DNA from: CAYSAQ01 sp964429235
GTDB taxonomy: Bacteria; Margulisbacteria; Riflemargulisbacteria; GWF2-35-9; DYQY01
Assembly: GCA_964429235.1 (NCBI GenBank)
Contig: CAYSAQ010000010.1
Span: 8,601 to 72,600, forward strand
Direction: 5' to 3'
Length of the DNA stretch: 64,000 nucleotides
Shown here: positions 44,843-53,484 of the stretch, piece after piece
Layout of the letters: every line of letters starts with the position of its first letter
How positions within the stretch are numbered: position 1 is the stretch's first letter
The notes under the pieces: model-generated
What the model saw: the letters and a program-made list of their open reading frames with translations, nothing else
The model's database searches: none
What the model was told of the DNA's origin: nothing
Made by a program: the position numbers and the translations under genes

Positions 44843-45244
44843 CTACTTTATAAATCTAGCGATATCTTTGAAACTGTATGATTTTAAAGAAATATCTTCT
44901 CCGTAAAATGTTAATAGATTATATCTTGAGTGTATATTGTTTTTTTGCGCAAAAGAGTCGAATTCCTTGTAGCTCTTTCCTGTCATTTCTGCTGCAAAGT
45001 TCTTATTAATATAGAATAGTTTTTGATTGTTTTTTAAGTTTGTTATGAAATTATGCCAGTATTCATCTAAAACATTAATGTTATTAATATTTTCACAGTC
45101 TTTCAGAGCAGAAGATATTTTTAATCTTTCTGTATAAATCCCCATATTTTTATATACTAATTTGTAGTAGCAATATTTCTTTTGTTTTCTCATATATGCA
45201 GTGCATGCTACATTAAAAACTTTGATATCTTCACTTGTTAACAT
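44843..45244 (-). CDS. Hypothetical protein upstream of hsdM
   Basis: A 133-aa protein that I do not recognise. It starts MLTSEDIKVFNVACTAYMRK and is rich in Tyr, Lys and Asn, with no TM segment or metal motif. A GGAG ribosome site precedes the ATG. It lies 37 bp upstream of hsdM in the same orientation and could be a small regulator or anti-restriction factor, but nothing in the sequence proves this. Confidence 0.55.
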   Translation of the reverse strand: MLTSEDIKVFNVACTAYMRKQKKYCYYKLVYKNMGIYTERLKISSALKDCENINNINVLDEYWHNFITNLKNNQKLFYINKNFAAEMTGKSYKEFDSFAQKNNIHSRYNLLTFYGEDISLKSYSFKDIARFIK

Positions 45245-45338
45245 TTAATCTCCTTTATTTTCTAATTACTATCCCTCTACTATAACCCTATCCCCTCATC
45301 CAATCTAGGATTACTGCCCCATATCCAAATATTTGAAT

Positions 45339-45926
45339 TTATTCTGTTTTAGATTTTGACTTTCTATTAATCTCAGCATGAAGTTCATTATAGGTTACTG
45401 GATTTGTGAGGCTTTCAAGAGACTTTAACGTTATTGAAGTCTGGCTTCTTTTGTAGCTATTCAGTACCTCAACGGAAACAACATAAAACAACCATTGTGC
45501 TGTGTCTAATGGATTTACTAGTTCTCTGTCAGTAGTTTTTAAAAGACACATAACATAAACATCAGCATATCTAGCTTTTGTTTTAGAATATTGATTAAGT
45601 TCATAGTTCCAACAATATGCAGGTTTTATAGAAAAAGATATTTTAGATAATGTCTTTTGTTCCCAAGACTGAATATAAGCAGAAGACTTAACTTCTATTT
45701 TAATGCCTTCTAATGTTAGCAAGTCATAAGGAGCCCATTCTTCTCTTGGTTTTGATAGATCGATATTAGTTGCAGTGGCGACTAAAAACTCCGCAAATTT
45801 CCCTCTAGTTGCGTTGCTTAAGATATCTGAAGTGCTCCATTTCCAAAAATCTTTTAATTGATATGGAAGATGTTCCTTATTAAACATCAAGTGTTCTTCA
45901 CCAGATCTGATAAACTTTTCAGTCAT
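45339..45926 (-). CDS. PD-(D/E)XK-like protein of unknown specificity
   Basis: A 195-aa protein. The stretch RGKFAEFLVATAT...APYDLLTLEGIKIEVKSSAY (about residues 42-80) has the acidic residue and the ExK pair of restriction-endonuclease folds: E in the first helix, D in YDLL and EVKS. The remainder is a beta-rich C-terminus. It may be a solitary restriction-like nuclease of the island. Interspersed-repeat sequence (45270-45345) lies just downstream, overlapping its stop. Confidence 0.6.
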   Translation of the reverse strand: MTEKFIRSGEEHLMFNKEHLPYQLKDFWKWSTSDILSNATRGKFAEFLVATATNIDLSKPREEWAPYDLLTLEGIKIEVKSSAYIQSWEQKTLSKISFSIKPAYCWNYELNQYSKTKARYADVYVMCLLKTTDRELVNPLDTAQWLFYVVSVEVLNSYKRSQTSITLKSLESLTNPVTYNELHAEINRKSKSKTE

Positions 45927-45989
45927 TATAAAGGCAACCTTTCTGTATAAGATTCTTTATACTATACGCGCAATATAAAAATCAATGTA

Positions 45990-46766
45990 TCAAGAAATAT
46001 TACGACACCATTCATGATAGTTACTATGAGCCTCTTTTATTTTTTCTTTACTACGTAAGCCTTGAGGCTGCGAGATTACTTTAATATTTATTCCTAAAGC
46101 ATCTTTAAATGCCCTGAGATTACCTTCCAGTTCTTTATATGCGCCCTTACCAATAACTATAATTTGTTTTGGTTCTTCCTCGAGTATGCACTGACGGATA
46201 TACTCCCAGCTTATATTTATTAAAGATTTCATTTGAGATGGAGGTGGTTTAATCCCATTATCGTATAAAGCAACTATACTCGCATCTAACAACCAAATAC
46301 CCTGCTCTTTCATTTTAAGAAGAAGCTCAACTTTGTTTTGAATTCTTTCGTTAAATTTAGTTGATCCTTTTAATATTTTTGAAAAATTATAATCATGAAT
46401 AGAATCATTCACACATGCAGAAAAAATCTTCCAAAATTGAGTTGTTCCATCGTTCCTCTTATCAATTTCTTCTATTAATATCTCTGACTCTCCATAGCCT
46501 AAGCAATATACTAATTTTACAAAATCATTAGGACAATTCTTTAATACATCAATATCTTTTGGATAATTTATTTTTATTGAAAAATCATCTTCCTCTGTAT
46601 AAACATGTGACTCTGCTAACAATACAGTTTTCACATTATCTGGTTTCCAATATCTGCGGTGTTTATCTACACTTTTTACTACATCAAAAGATTCAAACTG
46701 ATCATCTGGATAACTCTCTTTGATTTTAGAATAAACCTCAAACAATAATTCATTTTCACTATTCAT
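45990..46766 (-). CDS. Protein with uracil-DNA-glycosylase-like fold, function unknown
   Basis: A 258-aa protein. Four segments follow the order of UDG-superfamily motifs: VLLAESHVY (residues 48-56, at the place of the water-activating GQDPY loop), KEQGIWLLDASIVAL (153-167, like GVLLLNxxLTV), QIIVIGKGAYKEL (201-213, like the vvLLG strand) and SQPQGLRSK (232-240, at the place of the HPSP loop). Canonical catalytic residues are not preserved, so base excision is not shown. It overlaps the OGG-like gene by 8 bp and is the last of that operon. Confidence 0.5.
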   Translation of the reverse strand: MNSENELLFEVYSKIKESYPDDQFESFDVVKSVDKHRRYWKPDNVKTVLLAESHVYTEEDDFSIKINYPKDIDVLKNCPNDFVKLVYCLGYGESEILIEEIDKRNDGTTQFWKIFSACVNDSIHDYNFSKILKGSTKFNERIQNKVELLLKMKEQGIWLLDASIVALYDNGIKPPPSQMKSLINISWEYIRQCILEEEPKQIIVIGKGAYKELEGNLRAFKDALGINIKVISQPQGLRSKEKIKEAHSNYHEWCRNIS

Positions 46767-47820
46767 CTCTAACTCCTTTTAAATAATACATAATGACATC
46801 AAATAAATACATTTTTGACACATCACTTTTATTTCCACTACTATAATTTTTTTTAATTGTCCTATCATTAGTGGATAAATTATTATAGATACCCACCATT
46901 TCTGATAAATCAGGTTCTTGTAACACATAAGACTTGTTTGCACTATTTATAATGGTTATTACGCCATCTTTATTTAAAAACTTTAGTGGCTTTCTTTGAC
47001 TCATTGTTAAAAGATTAAATTGTTTGTTTCTAAAAAAACAAAGAACTTTATTATTATCTAAATTGTCGGATAAATTCAAACTATTTGACTTAACAGATTT
47101 TGGAATAATGCGAAGTGTGTTTTTTGTTTTTTTACTATAATTATTTACAACATATTCTCGCCAATCTCCTTTATTTCTTCCCCCTGAAGAAAACAACATC
47201 TCCTCTACTAAATAACCACTAATTCCTAAAATATTACCTAACTCCTCAACTGCTAAACAAAATTTCTCATAAATCTCTTCACCATTATCGTCATTCACCC
47301 AATTATCAGTTAAAGTTATCAACTTCTGATCTAATAATAAATTAATTGATTTTGCCGTCCATTGATCCAATATGTAAGCATTCATATCTGGATTTAAAAA
47401 ACACATTAATTTAGAAAAATATGCTATTCCTAAATTTCTAAAAACACCTTTAGACCTATAATTTGCAAATTCCTTATAAACATCTTTTCTGCAACCAATT
47501 TTTTTACCTCGAATATCTTCTAAAAAATCTTGAATTTCCTCATAATCACTAAAAAATAATCGTCCATGATCTCTGCGCATTCCTCCCCAAGACAATATAG
47601 AAGCTACAATATGCTTAGTTTTGTTCACTTTATCATTATTAAATTCATATAACTGTTCTCTAGAAAATTTATGATTATACTTATCGGGTAATGTTTCATT
47701 TCTTAAAACATATTTAGACCAAGAATAAACATTAGCACCAATTTCATTTTGCTTATTATGTTTGATGCCTATTAATTTTTTCAAGTGATTAGGTTCAAAC
47801 TTAATTAAATCTTTATCCAT
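46759..47820 (-). CDS. Possible OGG/HhH-GPD-fold protein
   Basis: A 353-aa protein. Residues about 65-165 recall the OGG-fold glycosylase-like family: HIVASILSWGGMR (70-82) and YFSKLMCFLNPDMNAYILDQW (134-154), with an aspartate at the position of the helix-hairpin-helix aspartate. The C-terminal 150 residues are unassigned. A GAAAGGA ribosome site precedes the ATG. It overlaps the UDG-like gene by 8 bp, hence expression is coupled. The fold assignment is from pattern only. Confidence 0.5.
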   Translation of the reverse strand: MDKDLIKFEPNHLKKLIGIKHNKQNEIGANVYSWSKYVLRNETLPDKYNHKFSREQLYEFNNDKVNKTKHIVASILSWGGMRRDHGRLFFSDYEEIQDFLEDIRGKKIGCRKDVYKEFANYRSKGVFRNLGIAYFSKLMCFLNPDMNAYILDQWTAKSINLLLDQKLITLTDNWVNDDNGEEIYEKFCLAVEELGNILGISGYLVEEMLFSSGGRNKGDWREYVVNNYSKKTKNTLRIIPKSVKSNSLNLSDNLDNNKVLCFFRNKQFNLLTMSQRKPLKFLNKDGVITIINSANKSYVLQEPDLSEMVGIYNNLSTNDRTIKKNYSSGNKSDVSKMYLFDVIMYYLKGVRDE

Positions 47821-47845
47821 TGCAGATCCTTTCGTATACTTACAA

Positions 47846-48640
47846 TTAATATTTCACAACATCAAGATTACAAAACCCAGTAGCACCTCTCGTGTTTTTC
47901 ACAACTTCAAGTTCTTTAACCATATCTCCACTAGTGTTTATATGCAAATAAAGCAAAGGATCCGCTAGCTGGTCTAAATTATTATATTTGCTCAAGTCAG
48001 CTAACTCTAAACGTTGGGTATCTGTATTTTGTACTTCAAACAAAACCAACACTGGTACGTGGAATTCTGTAGATACTTTTTGTAACTGAACAAAAACTTC
48101 AGAAATACTATTGTCGCTATCAGCATCTTGAATCAAATCTAATCTATCAATAACTATTATATCTAATGGGTTTTCACTAACAAACTTCGTTAGCTTTTCA
48201 TTAATGCTTTCTATAGTTTTAGAATTCTCATCAATAGCTATCTCCGATTCATCTAACTTGCCTAGAGACGCCATAAGCTTTTTCCAATGATTGGACTGTA
48301 AGTTAGCTTCCTTCAATCTAACCGAAGATATGCCCATATCTTTGGCTAATATTTCTGTTACTAGGTCTTCCTTTGATTTTCCCATACTAAAATAACAAAC
48401 ACTCTTTTTTTGATTAACTGCAATATCTATTACTATTGATAACGCTAATGATTGCATTTCATGACTATCCATTGAAGCTATAAGGCTAACTTCAGAATCG
48501 TAAAAACCCTTAATGATTCTATCTATACCATCTATTCCTGAGGGGATATAACAATTAGCTAGTTCATCGCTATTATAAGTTTGTTGAAACTCCTCCATTA
48601 TTGTAAGTAATACATCGCTAATATGAACTGGCTTTACCAT
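47846..48640 (-). CDS. DnaB-like RecA-fold domain with lost Walker A motif
   Basis: A 264-aa protein collinear with the C-terminal ATPase domain of replicative helicase DnaB: SGIDGIDRIIKGFYDSEVSL, VCYFSMGKSKEDLVTEILAK, DIIVIDRLDLI (Walker B, 160-170), FHVPVLVLFEVQN and KNTRGATGFCNL. The P-loop (family GxPSMGKT) is replaced by ASMDSHEM (residues 55-62) and the catalytic Glu of FSLEMS by Gly. No N-terminal domain is present. It probably binds but does not hydrolyse nucleotide, and may contact the host or a phage helicase. It overlaps the WYL gene by 7 bp. Confidence 0.75.
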   Translation of the reverse strand: MVKPVHISDVLLTIMEEFQQTYNSDELANCYIPSGIDGIDRIIKGFYDSEVSLIASMDSHEMQSLALSIVIDIAVNQKKSVCYFSMGKSKEDLVTEILAKDMGISSVRLKEANLQSNHWKKLMASLGKLDESEIAIDENSKTIESINEKLTKFVSENPLDIIVIDRLDLIQDADSDNSISEVFVQLQKVSTEFHVPVLVLFEVQNTDTQRLELADLSKYNNLDQLADPLLYLHINTSGDMVKELEVVKNTRGATGFCNLDVVKY

Positions 48641-49635
48641 AATGAAACCTTATCATCGCCTTTATATAGATCCCCAAGATGTTTTATTTCCTTAAAGATT
48701 TCTTCCCTGAGCTCACTTGGTTCTAGAACTTCTACCCGACTTCCCCAGCTCAGTATCCAGGGGATAATTTCAGATAGACCATCTATCGTCATTGATAAAA
48801 TAATTGCTCCGTCACTAGTCTCTTCAATTTCCTGAGTTTTATGCCATTTTCTCTGAGCAATCCATTCAGACATCTTTTCAGAAAACTTAAGCTTAATAGA
48901 TACGGGGTCACCTTTGATAATTCCCCAAGCATTTCCTAGAAAATTATCAGTAGAATACTCTTTTGATACTGTAAACTTTTGTTTAGTTATTTTTATTTCT
49001 TCAATATTTGATACTGCGAATACTCTCATATCGTTGCGTAGATGACAGTAGCCAATTACTAACCAACTGGATTTTGTCCATCGTAAATGATATGGGTCAA
49101 AAAGCCTTTGGCTTCTTTCTTTGCTCCAAGTTGTATAGTAAGTCATATCTACGGTTTGCTTCTTTAGAATCGATTCTTTTATCAGCTTAAAGGCTTTCCC
49201 CCCACTCTTTTGCATCGGCTTACCAAAATCAAAAGATAGGTGATCTGTAATATCAGCTTGTCCGGTATGAACTAACTCATCAGCTAAATACAGTTTTTGC
49301 AGTAGGCTTTTAAATACTTTATCTGTTCCAGTTGTAATCTCTGGGAGTGCAGCTTCAGAAAGCTGTAAGATAAAGCGCTCCTCATCTGATAATTTTAATC
49401 CGGGCATTACATCTGAGCTTCCCGGAGGATAAAAATATCCTTTTTTAACAGGATCATACTCAATTTCTGCCCCTAGAAAATCTCTGAGTGCTTCTATATC
49501 ACGTTGTATGGTACGAGGATTGAGCTCAAATTGTTTAGCTAGTGTTGATGCATTAGGATACTTTTCGGCACGTATCTGCCTATCAATTTGCAACATTCGT
49601 ATTAGAACATGACGGTCTAGATTAGATGTTTTCAT
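48634..49635 (-). CDS. HTH-WYL transcriptional regulator
   Basis: A 333-aa protein. The N-terminal winged helix is LIRMLQIDRQIRAEKYPNAS to NPRTIQRDIEALRDFL (residues 8-50). The WYL domain follows (VDMTYYTTWSKERSQRLFDPYHLRWTK...WLVIGYC) with a C-terminal WCX part (EILSWGSRVEVLEPSELREE). WYL proteins sense ligands and often control phage-defence genes. It lies 2 bp from surE and overlaps the DnaB-like gene, so it may control this operon. Confidence 0.9.
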   Translation of the reverse strand: MKTSNLDRHVLIRMLQIDRQIRAEKYPNASTLAKQFELNPRTIQRDIEALRDFLGAEIEYDPVKKGYFYPPGSSDVMPGLKLSDEERFILQLSEAALPEITTGTDKVFKSLLQKLYLADELVHTGQADITDHLSFDFGKPMQKSGGKAFKLIKESILKKQTVDMTYYTTWSKERSQRLFDPYHLRWTKSSWLVIGYCHLRNDMRVFAVSNIEEIKITKQKFTVSKEYSTDNFLGNAWGIIKGDPVSIKLKFSEKMSEWIAQRKWHKTQEIEETSDGAIILSMTIDGLSEIIPWILSWGSRVEVLEPSELREEIFKEIKHLGDLYKGDDKVSLW

Positions 49636-49637
49636 GT

Positions 49638-50381
49638 TTATTCTCCTATCGGTAATATACTAAGCGAGACATTACCATTCCTCAAGGTTTCAACATCACT
49701 AGGCAAATGTCCTATGTTTTCTGCTGACAGATCGTGAGCGCCTTCCATAAGCTGAAAATAACCTGGTTTTATTTCTTCATAATACCACTTAGGGCTACCC
49801 TCAAGCACGCTGGTCTCTATTATTGAAAAATTTGTTTTATAATCAGGAATATTGATATTGCAAACCTTGCGATAATCCAAAGGATATTTGTCCAAAAATT
49901 CTTTCAAAACAACAATAGCTTTGGCATATAAGTTTCGTTCGGGGGTAAAACTATCTACAGATATTGCTATGGATGGAATCTTATGTCTGGCTCCCTCGAT
50001 AGCTGCTGATACCGTCCCAGAATAAGCTATATTAAAGCTAACATTAGCACCTGCATTGATACCGGATACTATCAAATCTGGTAATTCAGCTATAAGCTTG
50101 TTTAGACCAAGATTGACACAATCCAGAGGTGTACCATAAACTTTGTAGCACTTAAGATTTGGTATGTCTGAGAGTCCTTGAGGAGAATATTCAAGCACCT
50201 TAACTGGCTTATCAAAAGTTAAAGAAAAAGATTTACCACTTTGGTTTTTTGCTGGTGCTACAATTGTGACATCCCATCCCATGCCATTAAAAAGACCAGC
50301 TAAAGAATGTAGTCCAATAGAGGTAATGCCATCATCGTTAACAATTAAAACTTGTTTTTGTTTAGTTAATAATTGTTTCAT
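49638..50381 (-). CDS. surE: 5'/3'-nucleotidase SurE
   Basis: A 247-aa metal-dependent nucleoside monophosphate phosphatase. The family signature is VLIVNDDGITSIGL (residues 11-24) and PDLIVSGINAGANVSFNIAYSGTVSAA, with the metal residues D-D, S and N in place. SurE is normally a housekeeping stress enzyme; here it lies between a PD-(D/E)XK nuclease (4 bp) and the WYL regulator (2 bp). It could therefore be recruited to remove nucleotides in a defence response, an inference from position only. Confidence 0.93.
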   Translation of the reverse strand: MKQLLTKQKQVLIVNDDGITSIGLHSLAGLFNGMGWDVTIVAPAKNQSGKSFSLTFDKPVKVLEYSPQGLSDIPNLKCYKVYGTPLDCVNLGLNKLIAELPDLIVSGINAGANVSFNIAYSGTVSAAIEGARHKIPSIAISVDSFTPERNLYAKAIVVLKEFLDKYPLDYRKVCNINIPDYKTNFSIIETSVLEGSPKWYYEEIKPGYFQLMEGAHDLSAENIGHLPSDVETLRNGNVSLSILPIGE

Positions 50382-50385
50382 TTAG

Positions 50386-51537
50386 CTACACCTCAGATTT
50401 TTGGATAATCTTTATAATACTTTTTCTTATTTCTTTTTCTTGCTTGATTATATTTAAAGCAAAATTTTCAGAATAATTATCATCATTTTGATATATCTTA
50501 ACGATTTCTTTGATATCAAGATGTTGAAATCGTTGATACCTATTAAATGAAGTTGGATTGTACCAAAAAGAATGCTGATTCACGTATAATTCACCATCTG
50601 TCTGACCTTCTTTATATTTGTTATATTCATTTGCATATTCTGTTTTGGGATTTAATAGTTTTCCATTATTGAATATTTCATAAAGAATATTTACACCATC
50701 ATAATCTTCACCAAACTGAACTTTTATAGTTACGCCAGCTTTATCATATATAGGTTCTTCCTTGTGTAAAATATTTCGAACAAAACCAAATACTTTGTCT
50801 TCAGTTATTGTTTTTATATTAATCAACGCCTCATTCGCAAGTTGTATTTGTTCAGCATTCTTAGGATCTTTTATAATCATATTTATTATTTCATTTTGCA
50901 TTTTATCCATGTAGCTTCCTCCTGTAAGTTTTTTTATTAAATTAATATATTGCGCTAATGTTTCTCGAATAAAAGGAAGATTTATTGCTTCTTTTTTACA
51001 CTTAACTAACCAATTAAGAACATCCTCTTTATAAGATATACTTTCTACATAATCAAGCTTATGGTTTTTGCCCTCATTTTCAACTTCAAGCGTAAGATAA
51101 AAAAGTTTAGCTTCTTTATTATATGCATGATATCTTTCAAGTTGATTTTTTTGATCTGATGCATATATTTTGTTTTCTATAAAAATTTGATTCTTGTTTA
51201 TATCGGTTAACGCAATATCAATTCTCCCTCCTTTTGTATATTCCTTATCAATTTTGCCTATATATTTTTCTACTTCAACTATTGCCGATTTTGTGTCAAA
51301 TGACTTAATAGTGAATTGTTCGATGAAAAGTTTTAGGAATAAATCATCTTGTCCATGTGAACCTTGTGGGTTAAGAAGCTCAGCAATAAAAGCTGAATGT
51401 AGACGTACTTCTGAAGATTCTAAATCTAACACTTTAAATATATTAAAATTCTCGCCAGTGATCTTAGATATAATCTTATGGCGTTCAGCAATATGTTCTA
51501 TTTCTTTTAATAAAGATATCAATTCTAAATTTTCCAT
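50386..51537 (-). CDS. PD-(D/E)XK nuclease family protein (PDDEXK_4 type)
   Basis: A 383-aa protein. The active site is GGRIDIALTDINKNQIFIENK (about residues 101-121), giving D and ExK of the PD-(D/E)XK fold, preceded by the family motif HSAFIAELLNPQGSHGQDDLFL. The C-terminal part SFWYNPTSFNRYQRFQHLDI is typical of this family as well. Members are found in defence islands. First gene of the SurE-WYL-DnaB-like operon if that unit starts here. Confidence 0.85.
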   Translation of the reverse strand: MENLELISLLKEIEHIAERHKIISKITGENFNIFKVLDLESSEVRLHSAFIAELLNPQGSHGQDDLFLKLFIEQFTIKSFDTKSAIVEVEKYIGKIDKEYTKGGRIDIALTDINKNQIFIENKIYASDQKNQLERYHAYNKEAKLFYLTLEVENEGKNHKLDYVESISYKEDVLNWLVKCKKEAINLPFIRETLAQYINLIKKLTGGSYMDKMQNEIINMIIKDPKNAEQIQLANEALINIKTITEDKVFGFVRNILHKEEPIYDKAGVTIKVQFGEDYDGVNILYEIFNNGKLLNPKTEYANEYNKYKEGQTDGELYVNQHSFWYNPTSFNRYQRFQHLDIKEIVKIYQNDDNYSENFALNIIKQEKEIRKSIIKIIQKSEV

Positions 51538-51584
51538 TATATATATACGACTCCGTTTCTTATAAATTGTACTAATAACTGTTC

Positions 51585-52397
51585 CTAATCAAGCAACGTT
51601 GCCCAATAGTGTTTTGTTAAACAGCCTTTAAAACTAGCATATAGGTCTTCAATATTATTATCAATGTGACTATCTAGCTTATACTTCTTAAGTACAGCAT
51701 AAAAAGAATCAATTTCTGACCTGTAAGCGACTTTAGCCAGATGATTAATTTCATGAAATGCTAAACCAGTCTTATTAGCGACTTCCCTCATATAATCTTC
51801 TCCATATAGGATGTTTTGGTTCTTGTTTATTTTAATAGCTGTAATGTTTGCTGATAACTTAGGAAATCCCATAAGATAGACACTATAATCGTCATCTGTA
51901 CTACTTTGCCCATCATACGAGAAACCAAGCTTTGTTTCTTCTGCTTCTGAGATAACCCAATGAGTTATTACTTTTTTATTGCTTAAATTCTCAATATATT
52001 GATATTCCAATAAAGAAAAAGGGGCATCAATCACATCTAACGAAAACCGCATCATAATAAGCTCAACTAAATGCAAAGGGACATAAAAACAGTAAGATGG
52101 ATTATCCCTGAAAAATACAGATGATGGATAGAGTTTATTCTTTACAGGATCAGCCTCACTAATACCTAACAGATATGAACACAAACTACCCATAATGTTG
52201 GTCATATAATCTATATCGAGCTCTTTTAGTTTATTCCCAATCTTTATAGAATTGTTGAATTTAACAATTCTGTCTTCTTTTTCTAACCATTGCAATTCTT
52301 GTTCGAGAAGATCCTCGTATTCCGTTGATAATAATCTTCTGTTTTTTAATTCTTCGAAGCAGGTTTCCTTTATATTTACATAAACGTCCTTTGTCAT
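51585..52397 (-). CDS. Hypothetical protein with an HEINH motif
   Basis: A 270-aa protein that I do not recognise. The start is taken at the ATG at 52397 (MTKDVYVNIKETCFEELKNR), which overlaps the upstream stop as ATGA; a longer start at 52415 is possible. Near the C-terminus TGLAFHEINHLAKVAYRSEI contains an HExxH-like sequence in a predicted helix, which might be a zinc site or chance. It is coupled to the next upstream unknown gene, so the two probably work together. Confidence 0.55.
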   Translation of the reverse strand: MTKDVYVNIKETCFEELKNRRLLSTEYEDLLEQELQWLEKEDRIVKFNNSIKIGNKLKELDIDYMTNIMGSLCSYLLGISEADPVKNKLYPSSVFFRDNPSYCFYVPLHLVELIMMRFSLDVIDAPFSLLEYQYIENLSNKKVITHWVISEAEETKLGFSYDGQSSTDDDYSVYLMGFPKLSANITAIKINKNQNILYGEDYMREVANKTGLAFHEINHLAKVAYRSEIDSFYAVLKKYKLDSHIDNNIEDLYASFKGCLTKHYWATLLD

Positions 52398-52918
52398 GTT
52401 TTTATCATTAGGCAAATATAATTCCCTTCATCCTCTATCCCTTCATCAATACTCAATAAAAAATTGGTCTCAATACCTTCAGGCAAAACATCTTGAAAAG
52501 GTAGGGATAAATCTGACAGTTCTTGCAGTGTTCTGCTTCCTTTAGCCACTCCAATTATAAACATTTGGGAAAACTTTTTTACTTCACTTAATCCCTCGTA
52601 ATTATAAGGAGTCTTTCCGTAAGAATTCTTAAACATGATATTCACACCTATTTCTTCTGGGAAAATATTCTTCATATCTTCAAGAACAAAAACATCTCCC
52701 ACAATTGATATTGAATTATTACTCACTTGATTAATTAGCTTTAGCCAATCTTTAACTATCTTCTTCTTACTATTTGTAAAAATAATGAGGTTATCCTCTT
52801 CCCACTCATAACAAAGGAATGTAATTTGTTGTTTTAGGATACTGGAATTTATCTCTAGCTTAGATAACAATTCTATAAGTATTTTGTTGTTAATTTTTAT
52901 TATATCGATGTTTTCCAT
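52394..52918 (-). CDS. Hypothetical protein, partner of the HEINH gene
   Basis: A 174-aa protein from the ATG at 52918 (MENIDIIKINNKILIEL); a longer frame begins at 52948. It is acidic, contains no TM segment or known motif, and has a mixed alpha/beta pattern (SISIVGDVFVLEDM, QMFIIGVAKGSRTL). I do not recognise it. Its stop overlaps the next start by ATGA, implying translational coupling. The zinc-ribbon gene ends 44 bp upstream. Confidence 0.5.
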   Translation of the reverse strand: MENIDIIKINNKILIELLSKLEINSSILKQQITFLCYEWEEDNLIIFTNSKKKIVKDWLKLINQVSNNSISIVGDVFVLEDMKNIFPEEIGVNIMFKNSYGKTPYNYEGLSEVKKFSQMFIIGVAKGSRTLQELSDLSLPFQDVLPEGIETNFLLSIDEGIEDEGNYICLMIKT

Positions 52919-52962
52919 ATATTCACTATAACGTGTAGCGTACGACATTTAGCGTCGTATGT

Positions 52963-53085
52963 TTAATTCTGTTTCATCATTGTTGTCCCGCATAATGGGC
53001 ATTTATGGATTCCAGGTCTTCCAGTATTCATAATGTACTTACAAGATGCTTTTGAGCATTGATAAGTGTAGATTGGTTGTGGCAT
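52963..53085 (-). CDS. 40-aa zinc-ribbon protein
   Basis: A short gene starting MPQPIYTYQCSKASCKYIMN, followed by HKCPLCGTTMMKQN; C10, C15, C29 and C32 make one zinc site. The ATG at 53085 follows directly after the TAA of the DUF6508 gene (53088-53086), and a strong AAGGAGGTG ribosome site lies in the end of that gene, which decides the start and supports translation. Similar small ribbon proteins accompany ADP-ribosylglycohydrolase-type loci. Confidence 0.7.
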   Translation of the reverse strand: MPQPIYTYQCSKASCKYIMNTGRPGIHKCPLCGTTMMKQN

Positions 53086-53484
53086 TTAATTCACCTCCTT
53101 ATTAATAATCATTTTAAGTCTCTTTAATATACATAATATCTGGCCGTTTTTAATAAAGCTGCCAAACGCACCTGAACAGAAGCGATCATTTCTAATATAA
53201 GTTGTTAGTAGCTTTTTTATTGTTAGCAAATCTGCAATTTCTATAAATTCAATGAGCTTGGATATTATTTTCCCTTCTTCCCAATGTGGCCAATCAAAAT
53301 TTCTCAAAACAAACTCTTCATCAACTAACATTCTCATAAATGCATAAACCTCCGTAGAATAGATGCCCCCGGATAAAGTCGTTCCTTTCCAAAATACATT
53401 CTCTAGATTATTGAAATAATCATAATATGTAAGAATACGATTTATACTGCTTAATTCTGAACTAGTTATTGTACTCTGCTGCAT
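53086..53484 (-). CDS. DUF6508-family protein
   Basis: A 132-aa helical protein. The C-terminal LLTIKKLLTTYIRNDRFCSGAF and NGQILCILKRLKMI match the DUF6508 pattern (TyiRadRFcdG...G.i..iLxRL). Function unknown; members are commonly next to macrodomain or ADP-ribosylglycohydrolase genes. It overlaps the ADP-ribosylglycohydrolase by 19 bp and abuts the zinc-ribbon gene. Confidence 0.7.
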   Translation of the reverse strand: MQQSTITSSELSSINRILTYYDYFNNLENVFWKGTTLSGGIYSTEVYAFMRMLVDEEFVLRNFDWPHWEEGKIISKLIEFIEIADLLTIKKLLTTYIRNDRFCSGAFGSFIKNGQILCILKRLKMIINKEVN

